Source: Porphyrobacter sp. ULC335
GTDB lineage: Bacteria > Pseudomonadota > Alphaproteobacteria > Sphingomonadales > Sphingomonadaceae
Length of the DNA stretch: 64,000 nt
Assembly (NCBI RefSeq): GCF_025917005.1
Contig: NZ_CP078091.1
Coordinates: 2,108,001 to 2,172,000, forward strand
Direction: 5' to 3'
The notes under the pieces are model-generated. The model had not been told where the DNA came from and did no database searches. It was given only the letters and a program-made list of their open reading frames with translations. Shown piece by piece: positions 45,618 through 54,057 of the stretch. Both the position numbers and the translations under genes were made by a program. Numbering within the stretch: position 1 is the first letter of the stretch; each line of letters begins with the position of its first letter.

Positions 45618-46283
45618 TCAGGCCCCTGACGGCGCTTTCAGCACATGAAGCTGGTAGTACCCGAGCGGTCCGCGCCGGCTTTCCAGATAGAGTCCCCGAG
45701 CAGCCGCAATTTCCGCCGCGACGGCGGGCAGGGCGGCCCTTGGTTCCACGTGAAACTTGGCTAACCACCCCCTAAGCAGGGTCTGGAGGGGGCCTGACAG
45801 CCCTTGAAGGTCGCCAAAATCGACCACGTGCAACGATCCGCCTGCCGCCAGCTGGCCCGCAGCGTGATCGAGCGCGCCTTCCCAATCGGGGATCATCGAC
45901 AGCGAGTAGGACAGAACAATCCGCTCGAAGGCCGGTTCGCCGAGCAGCGTTGCAGGATCGAAAGCACAGGCATCGCCTTCGCCCAGCCGAGCCTCACTCC
46001 CCAGCGCGGCGCGCGCGCTTTTGAGCATCTCAGCCGAGATATCGAGGCCGTAAAGCCGCACCCCCGGCCACGCCTTGGCCACCTTGGCGAGGTTGCGCCC
46101 CGTCCCGCAGGCAACTTCCAGCACCCGCATCCCCGGCTGCGCGGCGAGGCTCGCGATCAGCGTGTCCCGCCCGAACAGGTAATATTTGCGGGTGAAGTCA
46201 TAGATATGGCGCTGACCGCGATAGACTTCGTCCATCAGCGCGGCGTGGGAGGGGGGCGCCCCAAAGCTACTACGGCTCGCCAT
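45618..46283 (-). CDS. btaB: S-adenosylmethionine-dependent N-methyltransferase BtaB (DGTS synthesis)
   Basis: A 221-residue class I methyltransferase (RVLEVACGTGRNLAKVAKAWPG, LYGLDISAEML, VLSYSLSMIPDWEGALDHAA). Adjacent to BtaA with a 1-bp overlap (TGATG), as in the known btaAB betaine-lipid operon of Rhodobacter. It would methylate the homoserine nitrogen three times to finish diacylglyceryl-trimethylhomoserine. ATG 46283 preferred over an upstream in-frame start at 46373, which would run into btaA. Confidence 0.88.
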   Translation of the reverse strand: MASRSSFGAPPSHAALMDEVYRGQRHIYDFTRKYYLFGRDTLIASLAAQPGMRVLEVACGTGRNLAKVAKAWPGVRLYGLDISAEMLKSARAALGSEARLGEGDACAFDPATLLGEPAFERIVLSYSLSMIPDWEGALDHAAGQLAAGGSLHVVDFGDLQGLSGPLQTLLRGWLAKFHVEPRAALPAVAAEIAAARGLYLESRRGPLGYYQLHVLKAPSGA

Positions 46284-47497
46284 CACGCCAGCTCGTAAAC
46301 ATGCACGCCGCCATAGATCGACGAGCGATCGCGGCGGGTCAGATCGGCGGAGAGCGCGTCGAGATAGCGCCACTTTGACAGGATCGCATCATCCAGCCGT
46401 CCAGTGAGCAGGCTCGGCTCGGCAGCGGTGCGGAACAGCACCCGCGCGCCGGGGCGGCTGGCGCGGGTGATCTTGCTCCACAGGTCATCGAGCTGCGCAT
46501 TGTTCATCCAGTCCTGCGCGTCGAGCAGCACGAAGCGGTCCATGCTGGCTTCCTCGCGTGCGCCGATCCAGTCGACCATATTGGCGCGGGTCACCTCCAA
46601 ACGGCCCACCCGCTCCTTCATCGCTTCCCAATTGGCGCGCTGGAGATAGGGCGGCAGCGGCGCGCTTTCGGAGCGGTCATAGCCGCGCCCGAAGGCCTGC
46701 CACGCAAAGTAATTGTCCTTGACCGCGAAATCGCAGGCGAGCTTTTCCAGCCGCCGCCGCAGCACCTCGGCCATGCGTTCATCGCCCGCGAGGTGTTCGA
46801 ACTGCGCAGGCGGAATGCCGAGACCGAACAGCGAGACGGGCTGATCGGTCAGCCAGCGGATGAACTTCTTTTCGAACACCGGCGCCAGCTCACGCTCGAA
46901 GACTTCGCGCTGCTCCTCAAGCGTGGATGCTTCCAGCACCTTCGACAGGTCGATCTTGTAAAGCCTGGCAAAAATATGCGCCAAGCCGATGAAATTGCCG
47001 AGCAATCCCTTCCGGTAAATGCCGCGCGTGAAGTAGGAGATACGCCGCCGCCCGCGAATGTCGCGCTTTTCCCAATAGGCACGGCTGACCAGATCGAGAT
47101 GCGGGGCGATCATCTCGTGATAGACCGCCGCGTTTTCCTTGTGATCGGCGTGCGCGAAGAAGCGGTGGAAGCGCTCGTAATTGGGCAGGTGCTTGATCGC
47201 GGCAATCTTCAAGCGTCCCAGCGCCACGTGCGCGTGGTTGAGATCGACCGCGGTCACGCTTTCGGGATTGGCGGTGAGATAGGACAGCGCGTTGCAGCTG
47301 CCGCTGGCGATGCACATGATGCGGCTGTCGGGCTGGATGTCGAGGCCTTCCATATCGACGTCCGGATCTTCCCAGATCTGCGCATAGACAAGGCCCTTGA
47401 AAGCGAGGGCAAAGGCCTTGTCGAGCAGCTTGTCGCCGACCTTTGCGTCTTTGCGGACCACCGCATCCTCGATGATCCGCTTCGCCTGAGTTGCCAT
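46283..47497 (-). CDS. btaA: Betaine-lipid synthase BtaA (SAM:diacylglycerol 3-amino-3-carboxypropyltransferase)
   Basis: A 404-residue DUF3419/BtaA protein. It has a SAM-binding-like beginning (IMCIASGSCNALSYLTANPESVTAVDLNHAHVALGRLKIAAIKHL) and the conserved WEDPDVDMEGL, DRFVLLDAQDWMNNAQLDDLW and FRTAAEPSLL blocks. It moves the homoserine moiety of SAM to diacylglycerol, the first step to DGTS, a phosphorus-free membrane lipid usually induced by phosphate limitation. ATG 47497 gives a usual N-terminus; an extra in-frame ATG at 47536 is possible. The next gene upstream is the threonine-dehydratase-like protein. Confidence 0.93.
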   Translation of the reverse strand: MATQAKRIIEDAVVRKDAKVGDKLLDKAFALAFKGLVYAQIWEDPDVDMEGLDIQPDSRIMCIASGSCNALSYLTANPESVTAVDLNHAHVALGRLKIAAIKHLPNYERFHRFFAHADHKENAAVYHEMIAPHLDLVSRAYWEKRDIRGRRRISYFTRGIYRKGLLGNFIGLAHIFARLYKIDLSKVLEASTLEEQREVFERELAPVFEKKFIRWLTDQPVSLFGLGIPPAQFEHLAGDERMAEVLRRRLEKLACDFAVKDNYFAWQAFGRGYDRSESAPLPPYLQRANWEAMKERVGRLEVTRANMVDWIGAREEASMDRFVLLDAQDWMNNAQLDDLWSKITRASRPGARVLFRTAAEPSLLTGRLDDAILSKWRYLDALSADLTRRDRSSIYGGVHVYELA

Positions 47498-47575
47498 GGT
47501 CTGCCTGTGTCCTTTCGTAAGGTCAGGCGCGGCCATATGTCGCCAGCGTGTCGGCTATATGACGCTTTCCACAGA

Positions 47576-48538
47576 CTAGACGCCGCCCGCGATCGTCGCG
47601 GCATAGGCGGCGGGGTCGGCATTGCCGCCGGTGAGCATGATCACCGTGTCCGCATCGACCGGCACCTTGCCCGCCAGCGCCGCTGCCAGCGCCGCAGCGC
47701 CGCCGGGTTCGACCACCAATCGCAGCTGGGTAAAGGCAAAACGCTGCGCCGCGCGGACCTCATCATCGGTGACGGTCACGCCCGGCTCGGCGCGGCCTTG
47801 CAGCAGGCCGAGGTTGAGCGCCTTGGTGACGTTGGGTTGCAGCGCATCGCAGATGGTCTTGGGCGCATCGGGCGCGGCGTGGACGAGTTCGCCCTTGGCC
47901 ATGGCCTGCCCGACCATGTCCCAGCCGACCGGCTCCACAGGGTGCACCGCGCTGTCCGGCGCGCCGAGGCCGAGGCCTGCGGTCAACCCGCCGCCGCCGC
48001 AGCAGGCGATGATGCGCGAAGGCGCGCGGCCCAGCTGCGCGGCGATTTCGATGGCGGCGCTACCCTGTCCTTCGATCACCCACGGATCGCCGAACGCATG
48101 GACCAGCGTGCCGCCACGCTCGGCAATGAGGTTCGCGGCGACGGCATCGCGGTCCTCGCCGGGGCGCTGGTACAGCACAACCTCTGCGCCCAGCGCCTTG
48201 GTGTTATCCAGCTTCACCTGCGGCGCATCATGCGGCATTACGATGGTCGCCCGAATGCCAAGCCGCCGCGCGCTCCAAGCAACGCCTTGCGCATGGTTGC
48301 CCGATGACACCGCAACCACGCCGCCCGCGCGTTCCTCGGGAGTAAGCGATGATAGCCGCCACCACGCGCCTCTGATCTTGAAGGAGCCGATGGGTTGCAG
48401 GTTATCCGCCTTCACCCACGCCCGCACGCCGCCGATTTCGACCGGCAGCAGCGGGGTAGAGGGCAGGATCGCCGCCACGGCCTCCGCCGCAGCGCGCACG
48501 CCTTCAGTAGTCGGCATTCTGACATCAGCTTGGATCAT
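47576..48538 (-). CDS. PLP-dependent threonine/serine dehydratase family enzyme
   Basis: A 320-residue fold-type II PLP enzyme with catalytic Lys in IGSFKIRGAW (about 58), phosphate cup SSGNHAQGVA (about 85) and Gly-loop CCGGGGLTAGL (about 175). Shorter than biosynthetic IlvA because it lacks the C-terminal regulatory domain, so it is more like catabolic threonine dehydratase or a serine racemase-like enzyme. ATG 48538 with GGGGA upstream; 63 bp divergent from the polyamine dehydrogenase. Confidence 0.85.
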   Translation of the reverse strand: MIQADVRMPTTEGVRAAAEAVAAILPSTPLLPVEIGGVRAWVKADNLQPIGSFKIRGAWWRLSSLTPEERAGGVVAVSSGNHAQGVAWSARRLGIRATIVMPHDAPQVKLDNTKALGAEVVLYQRPGEDRDAVAANLIAERGGTLVHAFGDPWVIEGQGSAAIEIAAQLGRAPSRIIACCGGGGLTAGLGLGAPDSAVHPVEPVGWDMVGQAMAKGELVHAAPDAPKTICDALQPNVTKALNLGLLQGRAEPGVTVTDDEVRAAQRFAFTQLRLVVEPGGAAALAAALAGKVPVDADTVIMLTGGNADPAAYAATIAGGV

Positions 48539-48601
48539 TTGTCCCCTTTGGCGCATTGGAGTAGGGCGCACGCAAGATTCGCATAACGAAAGGTTCCTAA
48601 C

Positions 48602-49828
48602 ATGTCGGCAGCCAAATCCAGCACCGTTCTCGTCATCGGTGCTGGCGGAGTCAGTTCGGTGTGCGTCCACAAGATGGCGTTCAATCCGGACATCTTCCCC
48701 GAAATCCACCTCGCCAGCCGCACCAAGTCGAAATGCGACGCGATTGCCGCGTCGGTGAAGGAGCGCTGCGGTCGCGATATCGCGACTTACGAGATCGATG
48801 CCGAAGAAGTCCCGGCGATGGTCAACCTGATCCGCAAGACCGGCGCGGGCCTCGTCGTGAACCTTGCGCTGCCCTATCAGGATTTGCCGATCATGGACGC
48901 CTGCTTGGAAGCGGGCGTCGATTACCTCGACACCGCGAACTACGAGCCCAAGGACGAGGCCAAGTTCGAGTATCACTGGCAGTGGGCCTATCAGGACCGC
49001 TACAAGAATGCCGGCCTGATGGCGCTGCTGGGTTCGGGTTTCGATCCGGGCGTGACCAGCGTCTTCACTATGTGGCTCAAGAAGCACAAGCTGAAGACCA
49101 TCCGCCAGCTCGACATCCTCGATTGCAACGGCGGCGATCACGGCCAGCACTTCGCCACCAACTTCAACCCGGAAATCAACATCCGCGAAGTGACCGCTCC
49201 GGCGCGCCACTGGGAGAACGGCGACTGGGTCGAAACCCCTGCCATGTCGAACAAGGTCGCCTTCGACTTCGAAGCGGTGGGCCCGAAGAACATGTACCTG
49301 ATGTATCACGAGGAGCTGGAAAGCCTCGCCAAGTTCGTCCCCGAGCTGGAGCGCGCGCGTTTCTGGATGACCTTCGGCGATCAGTACATCACCCACCTCA
49401 CCGTGCTGCAGAACGTCGGCATGACCAGCATCGAGCCGGTGCGCTATCAGGGCAAGGACATCATCCCGCTGCAATTCCTCGCGGCGGTGCTGCCCAAGCC
49501 CGAAACGCTGGGCGAGACCACCAAGGGCAACACCAATATCGGCGTGATCGCCACCGGCGAGGCGCTGGACGGCAGCGGCGAGAAGACGTTCTACATCAAG
49601 AATATCTGCTCGCACGAAGCGGCTTACGAGGAGACCGGCAATCAGGCGGTCAGCTACACCACCGGCGTGCCCGCGATGATCGGCGCGGCGATGATGGTGC
49701 GCGGCGACTGGCAGGGCGAGGGCGTGTTCAACATCGAACAGCTCGATCCCGATCCCTTCATGGACATGCTGAACAAGCACGGGTTGCCGTGGACGGTGGA
49801 GGAAATGGCCGGACCGGTGAGCTTCTGA
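48602..49828 (+). CDS. Carboxynorspermidine dehydrogenase (saccharopine dehydrogenase family)
   Basis: A 408-residue NADPH enzyme that joins aspartate semialdehyde to a diamine (putrescine gives carboxyspermidine). It starts TVLVIGAGGVSSVCVHKMAFNPD, then LPYQDLPIMDACLEAGVDYLDTANYEP, GSGFDPGVTSVFTMWLKKH and LDILDCNGGDHGQHFATNFNPEIN, matching LYS1-type CANSDH. Partners are the decarboxylase at 51283 and the ornithine decarboxylase at 54827, so the whole spermidine pathway lies within 7.5 kb. Confidence 0.92.
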   Translation: MSAAKSSTVLVIGAGGVSSVCVHKMAFNPDIFPEIHLASRTKSKCDAIAASVKERCGRDIATYEIDAEEVPAMVNLIRKTGAGLVVNLALPYQDLPIMDACLEAGVDYLDTANYEPKDEAKFEYHWQWAYQDRYKNAGLMALLGSGFDPGVTSVFTMWLKKHKLKTIRQLDILDCNGGDHGQHFATNFNPEINIREVTAPARHWENGDWVETPAMSNKVAFDFEAVGPKNMYLMYHEELESLAKFVPELERARFWMTFGDQYITHLTVLQNVGMTSIEPVRYQGKDIIPLQFLAAVLPKPETLGETTKGNTNIGVIATGEALDGSGEKTFYIKNICSHEAAYEETGNQAVSYTTGVPAMIGAAMMVRGDWQGEGVFNIEQLDPDPFMDMLNKHGLPWTVEEMAGPVSF

Positions 49829-49835
49829 GGAATAG

Positions 49836-49856
49836 CACGCGAAGATGCGAAGATGT
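49836..49856 (+). repeat. Left terminal inverted repeat of the GxxExxY cassette
   Basis: 21 bases (CACGCGAAGATGCGAAGATG plus T). Its reverse complement recurs at 50263-50283 with one mismatch. The ATG of the enclosed gene (49853) lies inside this repeat. Confidence 0.8.
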
Positions 49857-50263
49857 TGTACCCGGACGAACTGGAAGATCTTGCCCGCATCTGCGTTGAC
49901 TGTGGGTTCCAGATTCACACCCAGATCGGTCCGGGTTTGCTTGAGTCCGCCTACGAGGCGCTGATGGCCGAAGCACTGCGACAGTCAGGGCTTGCCGTGA
50001 AGCGCCAGGTGCCTGTGCCGCTCGTGTATAAGGGCGTTGTCGTCGACAACGCCTTCAAGATCGATCTGCTGGTAGAGGAAAGCCTGATCATCGAACTCAA
50101 GTCGGTTGAAAAGATCGCACCGGTCCATGGCAAGCAAGTCATGACATATTTGCGCCTCACCGACCTCAGGCTTGGCCTTCTGATGAACTTCGGGCAGGCG
50201 TTGTTCAAGGACGGGGTCAGGCGCGTCGTCAACGACCACCGCGGCGGCCGATATGGTGACTGA
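49853..50263 (+). CDS. GxxExxY-family protein (PD-(D/E)xK-like)
   Basis: A 136-residue protein. The name-giving motif is GPGLLESAYE (residues 26-35), followed by IDLLVEESLIIELKSVEKI (nuclease-like D...ExK core, about 70-88). The family is widespread, of unknown function, with a predicted nuclease fold. Both termini lie in 21-bp inverted repeats: start inside the left one, stop touching the right one. It interrupts the otherwise polyamine-related gene row, suggesting insertion of a minimal cassette. Confidence 0.9.
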   Translation: MLYPDELEDLARICVDCGFQIHTQIGPGLLESAYEALMAEALRQSGLAVKRQVPVPLVYKGVVVDNAFKIDLLVEESLIIELKSVEKIAPVHGKQVMTYLRLTDLRLGLLMNFGQALFKDGVRRVVNDHRGGRYGD

Positions 50264-50283
50264 CATCTTCGCGTCTTCGCGTG
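50263..50283 (-). repeat. Right terminal inverted repeat of the GxxExxY cassette
   Basis: ACATCTTCGCGTCTTCGCGT plus G. Its reverse complement differs from the left copy at one position. No clear target-site duplication is visible outside the repeats. Confidence 0.8.
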
Positions 50284-50302
50284 AAACAAGGAAGTGTCGG
50301 CG

Positions 50303-51280
50303 ATGATCTGTGCCTGTTGGAAGCGATTTCGCGTTCTTGCCGCTGGGGTCTTGCTGTCGCTCTCCGCCTGCGACACCGCACCGCCGCCGCGCGAGGATGT
50401 GCCGCCTTTGGCCGTCGATACCGGCTGGCCAACCATTCCGGCGGGCGCCAAGTTCGGCGAAGTCAGCGCGGTTGATGTCGATGCCCAAGGCAACGTGTGG
50501 GTGCTCCACCGCGCCGGGCGGGTGTGGGAGGAGCCATTCCCCACCGCGCCGATCGCGGAACCCACCGTGTTCAAGTTTGCGCCGGACGGCACCTTGCTCG
50601 CCAAGTGGGGGGCGGGGCTGTTTATCATGCCGCACGGCCTCTCGATCGACGCAGCCGGCAAGGTGTGGATCACCGACGTCGCGCATGAACAGGTGTTCCG
50701 CTTCAGCCCGGATGGCGTGCAAGAGCTGGTCATCGGCGAGCGGGGCGTGACCCGTCAGGATGCGGGCCATTTCGGCCGCCCTGCTGACGTCGCGTTTCTG
50801 GGAGACCGCGTGCTGGTCGCCGATGGCTACGTCAACACGCGCATCGCCGAGTTCTCGCCGGAGGGCAGGTTTGTCCGTGATTGGGGTGACTTCGATGTCG
50901 CCCATGCTGTCGCGGTGGATGACAAGCACATCTACGTCGCCGACCGCGAGAACGCGCGGATCCAGGTGTTCGATCATGACGCCAAGCTGATCGAGACCCG
51001 CGCATCGCCATCCGGCAATCACACCTACAGCCTCAAGCCCTTGGGCGGCGGGCGTCTGCTCGCTGTCGAGGGGCGTGACGGGGCCGACCGGAAGGGCGCG
51101 GTGCTGCGGGTCTATGCCGCTGACGGCAGCATCGCAGCCTCCTACGACATCAGCCTGCCGGGCAAGGACGCGAGCCTCGGCCACGACCTTGCGCTGGGGG
51201 CGGACGGCCATATCTATGTCACCGACGTTGCCGGCGGACGCGTTGTCCGCACCCGGCTCCCGCAGAAATCGGACAAGTAA
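50303..51280 (+). CDS. Exported NHL-repeat beta-propeller lipoprotein
   Basis: A 325-residue protein with signal and lipobox LSAC (Cys about 23). Several NHL-type blades follow (AVDVDAQGNVWVLHRAG; LSIDAAGKVWITDVAHEQVFRF; HFGRPADVAFLGDRVLVADGYVNTRI; HAVAVDDKHIYVADRENARIQVF; DLALGADGHIYVTDVAGGRVVR), as in peptidyl-hydroxyglycine lyase-like six-bladed propellers. Start ATG 50303 with AAGGAAG at spacing 8. Sits between the dehydrogenase and decarboxylase of spermidine synthesis; relation unknown. Confidence 0.85.
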   Translation: MICACWKRFRVLAAGVLLSLSACDTAPPPREDVPPLAVDTGWPTIPAGAKFGEVSAVDVDAQGNVWVLHRAGRVWEEPFPTAPIAEPTVFKFAPDGTLLAKWGAGLFIMPHGLSIDAAGKVWITDVAHEQVFRFSPDGVQELVIGERGVTRQDAGHFGRPADVAFLGDRVLVADGYVNTRIAEFSPEGRFVRDWGDFDVAHAVAVDDKHIYVADRENARIQVFDHDAKLIETRASPSGNHTYSLKPLGGGRLLAVEGRDGADRKGAVLRVYAADGSIAASYDISLPGKDASLGHDLALGADGHIYVTDVAGGRVVRTRLPQKSDK

Positions 51281-51282
51281 TC

Positions 51283-52476
51283 ATGCAAACCAAAGCTGGT
51301 GATCCGGGCGCCTTCGCCCATTTCGATCTGTCGCGTGTCGATAGCCCCGCCTTCGTGGTCGATGCGGCAAAGCTGCGCGCCAATTGCCGGGTGCTGGCGG
51401 ACGTGCGCGATGCTGCGGCAGCCGACGGGGCGGACATCAAGGTGTTTGCCGCGCTGAAGGCGTTTTCCATGTGGTCGGCCGCGCCGATCATCGGCGAATA
51501 TCTCGACGGGGTTTCGACCTCGGGCCTGTGGGAAGCGCGCCTCGCCTCCGAGTTCTACGATGGCGAGATCGCGACCTATTCCGCCGCCTTCAAGCCCGAG
51601 GAGCTGGAGGAGATCTGCCGCCTCTCCGACCACGTGATCTTCAATTCGCCCTTCCAGCACGAGCGCGCTCGGCTGATCCTCGATCACGCGGCGGCCAATG
51701 GCGCAGCCGTTAGCGTCGGCCTGCGCATCAATCCTCAAGTGCCCACCGGCGAAGTCGCCAAGTATGACCCCAGCGCCCCCGGATCGCGCCTCGGCTTCCC
51801 GCTCGACCAGCTGACCGAGGAGCACATGGAGGGCGTCGAAGGCATCCACTTCCACAACCTGTGCGAACAGGATTTCGAACCGCTCAAGGCGACGTGGGAC
51901 CGCGTGTTCGACGTGATCGAGCCCTATTTCGACCAGCTCAAGTGGATCAACATGGGCGGCGGCCACCACATTACCCGCGCCGATTACCAGCGCGAGGAAC
52001 TGGTGGAGTTCCTGAAGGACGCCGCCGAGGATACCGGCTGCCAGATCATCCTTGAACCGGGTGAGGCGGTTGCGCTGGATGCGGGCATTCTCGTCGGCAC
52101 ACTGCTCGATACGATGTTCAACGAGGTGCCGGTCGGCATCACCGATATCAGCGCGACCTGCCACATGCCCGATGTGCTGGAGGCGCCCTATCGCCCGGCG
52201 ATGCTCGGCGAAATCGCGGACGAGGGCATGATCCCGATCCGTCTCGGCGGGCCTTCGTGCCTCGCGGGTGATGTGATCGGCGATTACCGCTTGCCGGTGC
52301 CAGCCGAACCCGGCGCGCGTTTCGCATTCCTCGACCAGGCGCATTACTCGATGGTCAAGACCAACACCTTCAACGGGGTCGCGCTGCCTTCGATCTGGAT
52401 GTGGGATTCCGAAACCGATGCGCTCGACTGTATCAAACGCTTCGATTACGCCGATTTCAGGGACCGCCTGAGCTGA
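51283..52476 (+). CDS. nspC: Carboxynorspermidine decarboxylase
   Basis: A 397-residue PLP alanine-racemase-fold decarboxylase. The PLP Lys is in FAALKAFSMW (about 52); other landmarks are VGLRINPQVPTGEVAKYDPSAPGSRLGFPLDQL, FHNLCEQDFEPL, NMGGGHHITRADY, EPGEAVALDAGILVGTLLD and GPSCLAGDVIGDY. It decarboxylates carboxy(nor)spermidine to spermidine. Starts 2 bp after the propeller gene, so they are probably one transcript. Confidence 0.93.
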   Translation: MQTKAGDPGAFAHFDLSRVDSPAFVVDAAKLRANCRVLADVRDAAAADGADIKVFAALKAFSMWSAAPIIGEYLDGVSTSGLWEARLASEFYDGEIATYSAAFKPEELEEICRLSDHVIFNSPFQHERARLILDHAAANGAAVSVGLRINPQVPTGEVAKYDPSAPGSRLGFPLDQLTEEHMEGVEGIHFHNLCEQDFEPLKATWDRVFDVIEPYFDQLKWINMGGGHHITRADYQREELVEFLKDAAEDTGCQIILEPGEAVALDAGILVGTLLDTMFNEVPVGITDISATCHMPDVLEAPYRPAMLGEIADEGMIPIRLGGPSCLAGDVIGDYRLPVPAEPGARFAFLDQAHYSMVKTNTFNGVALPSIWMWDSETDALDCIKRFDYADFRDRLS

Positions 52477-52499
52477 GGCGGATCGGAAGGGGGAAAGAC

Positions 52500-53003
52500 A
52501 TGACATTGCGATCCGCTGCGCTGCTTGGCGCATTGGCGCTGGCCGGGTTTGCCGCGCCAGCCTCGGCCCAGGCCTACAGGGCCGACGAGATAAAGAAATC
52601 CGTCAATCAGGCCGATCTGGAAACGATCATCGGTGCAATCGGACACACGGTCATCGAGCGGGGGACCGCTCCGGAAGTCTATGCGTTGGCCCAGACCGAC
52701 ACCGGGTTCATGTATTTCCTGCAGGGTTCGGCGTGCGAAATGAACAATGTGCCCGGGTGTCAGGGGATCATGATGCAAGCCCGTTTTGACCTGCCCGCGT
52801 CGACCACCCTTGAAACCCTGTCCAAAGCCAATCTTCTGCAACCCGTGTTCAACACTTCGGCCGATTTCGACGCGAAGACGCTGGTATTCACCCGCTATCA
52901 GGTGCTCGATCACGGGGTGACAATGGCCAATATCCGCGAAAACGTGGTGGTGCTGCTGAGCCTCATTCAAGAGACCTTCCCGATCGCCGCAGGCGAGCAA
53001 TAG
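52500..53003 (+). CDS. Exported YbjN-domain protein
   Basis: A 167-residue protein with signal peptide (ALLGALALAGFAAPASAQA) and a YbjN fold (ADLETIIGAIGHTVIERGTAPEVYALAQTDTGFMYFLQGSAC ... ANLLQPVFNTSADFDAKTLVFTRYQVLDHGVTMANIRENVVVLLSLI). Two Cys in SACEMNNVPGCQG could form a disulfide. Follows the decarboxylase closely (23 bp). Function of periplasmic YbjN proteins is unknown. Confidence 0.8.
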   Translation: MTLRSAALLGALALAGFAAPASAQAYRADEIKKSVNQADLETIIGAIGHTVIERGTAPEVYALAQTDTGFMYFLQGSACEMNNVPGCQGIMMQARFDLPASTTLETLSKANLLQPVFNTSADFDAKTLVFTRYQVLDHGVTMANIRENVVVLLSLIQETFPIAAGEQ

Positions 53004-53006
53004 GGC

Positions 53007-53990
53007 TTACAATTCGCCTGCCTGCTCCGGGTTGGCTTCCAGCACCCGCCCGCGCTCGTTCTGGTTGATCGCCAGCGCGAGCCCCGCCAGCGCGCCGAAC
53101 TGACGGGCGGCGCGTTCCACATTCTCGCGGTCGGCGCTCGCATCCATGCCGCCGCTTTCGAACAGGTCGCCGGCCTCGACCGCGATGACAACCTCGCCGC
53201 GGGTGAACAGCGCGCGCAGTTCCCGCGCTTCGAAGGCGCTTTCCAGCTTCAGCAAGTGTTCGACATAGGAAGGGTGGACCAGCACCCGCGCCTCGACCTG
53301 ATCGTCGCTGTAAAGTGCGAAAGTCTCGCCAAAGGCAGGGTGCACCTGATCGACCCGGTCAAGCCGGTGCCCGTCAAAGCTGACATGGTCGCTCGCCCCG
53401 CCAAGGCCCATCCACTTGCGATGCTTGCCAGCGCGTTCGAGCAGGGTGGTGGAGTGGAAGCTGCGGCCAAAGCCCATATGGATCACCGGGCCGCGGAACA
53501 CCGTGACCCAGCGGCGGTTCTTGCCCGACCCGCGCTGTTCTTCGAGATGGGCTTCGTAGAGATTGAATTCATGCCCTTCGAGCGTGCCGTACCAGCGGTC
53601 CTCGAAACCGGACCGGTCAAAGCTTGGGACAAGGCCATAGGTGCGCGCGGCGCCAAATTCGCCGCCCGGCTCGACCTCGCTGATGTAGCTCAGGCCATAT
53701 GTGGCCGCGATGGCGGAATTGATCCCGGATTTGATGGCCTGCGTGGCGGCAGCAATCGGCTGGTATCCCCACCATCCGGCCCCCAACATCCCGCCGATGG
53801 ATACGATCATGGCGACGGGAGTCTGCGCCAGCGGGCTGAACCAGATGAAGGCGAGCAGTGGCATCAGGATCGCCGCGCCCCAGACCCAGCGCGACGTAGC
53901 CTGCTTCTTTGCGCCCTGGCGCATCTCGTCCTGACCGGCGAGCCAGTCCTCCAGCCCACCTGCCATCAGGCTTTCAATCGGCTTGCGCAT
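53007..53990 (-). CDS. DUF3137-domain membrane protein
   Basis: A 327-residue protein with two N-terminal transmembrane helices (ATSRWVWGAAILMPLLAFIWF; VAMIVSIGGMLGAGWW) and a DUF3137 domain (FEDRWYGTLEGHEFNLYEAHLEEQRGSGKNRRWVTVFRGPVIHMGFGR ... RKWMGLGGASDHVSF). DUF3137 genes often stand beside lemA; here they are divergent. The N-terminal residues 1-30 are cytoplasmic and polar. Function unknown. Confidence 0.85.
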   Translation of the reverse strand: MRKPIESLMAGGLEDWLAGQDEMRQGAKKQATSRWVWGAAILMPLLAFIWFSPLAQTPVAMIVSIGGMLGAGWWGYQPIAAATQAIKSGINSAIAATYGLSYISEVEPGGEFGAARTYGLVPSFDRSGFEDRWYGTLEGHEFNLYEAHLEEQRGSGKNRRWVTVFRGPVIHMGFGRSFHSTTLLERAGKHRKWMGLGGASDHVSFDGHRLDRVDQVHPAFGETFALYSDDQVEARVLVHPSYVEHLLKLESAFEARELRALFTRGEVVIAVEAGDLFESGGMDASADRENVERAARQFGALAGLALAINQNERGRVLEANPEQAGEL

Positions 53991-54057
53991 TGCCTCTCCC
54001 GCGCGATTCTTTAACCTGTGTCAGCACAATTGGGCACGTCAGGTAAAGGGGATGAGA

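Noticed and set aside
47576..49918. 780-residue leftward reading frame across the dehydratase and the polyamine dehydrogenase
   Set aside because: Only the part from ATG 48538 codes for a protein (dehydratase). The upstream 460 residues are the antisense shadow of the dehydrogenase, with His/Asp/Val-rich sequence typical of reverse-frame translation in high-GC genes.
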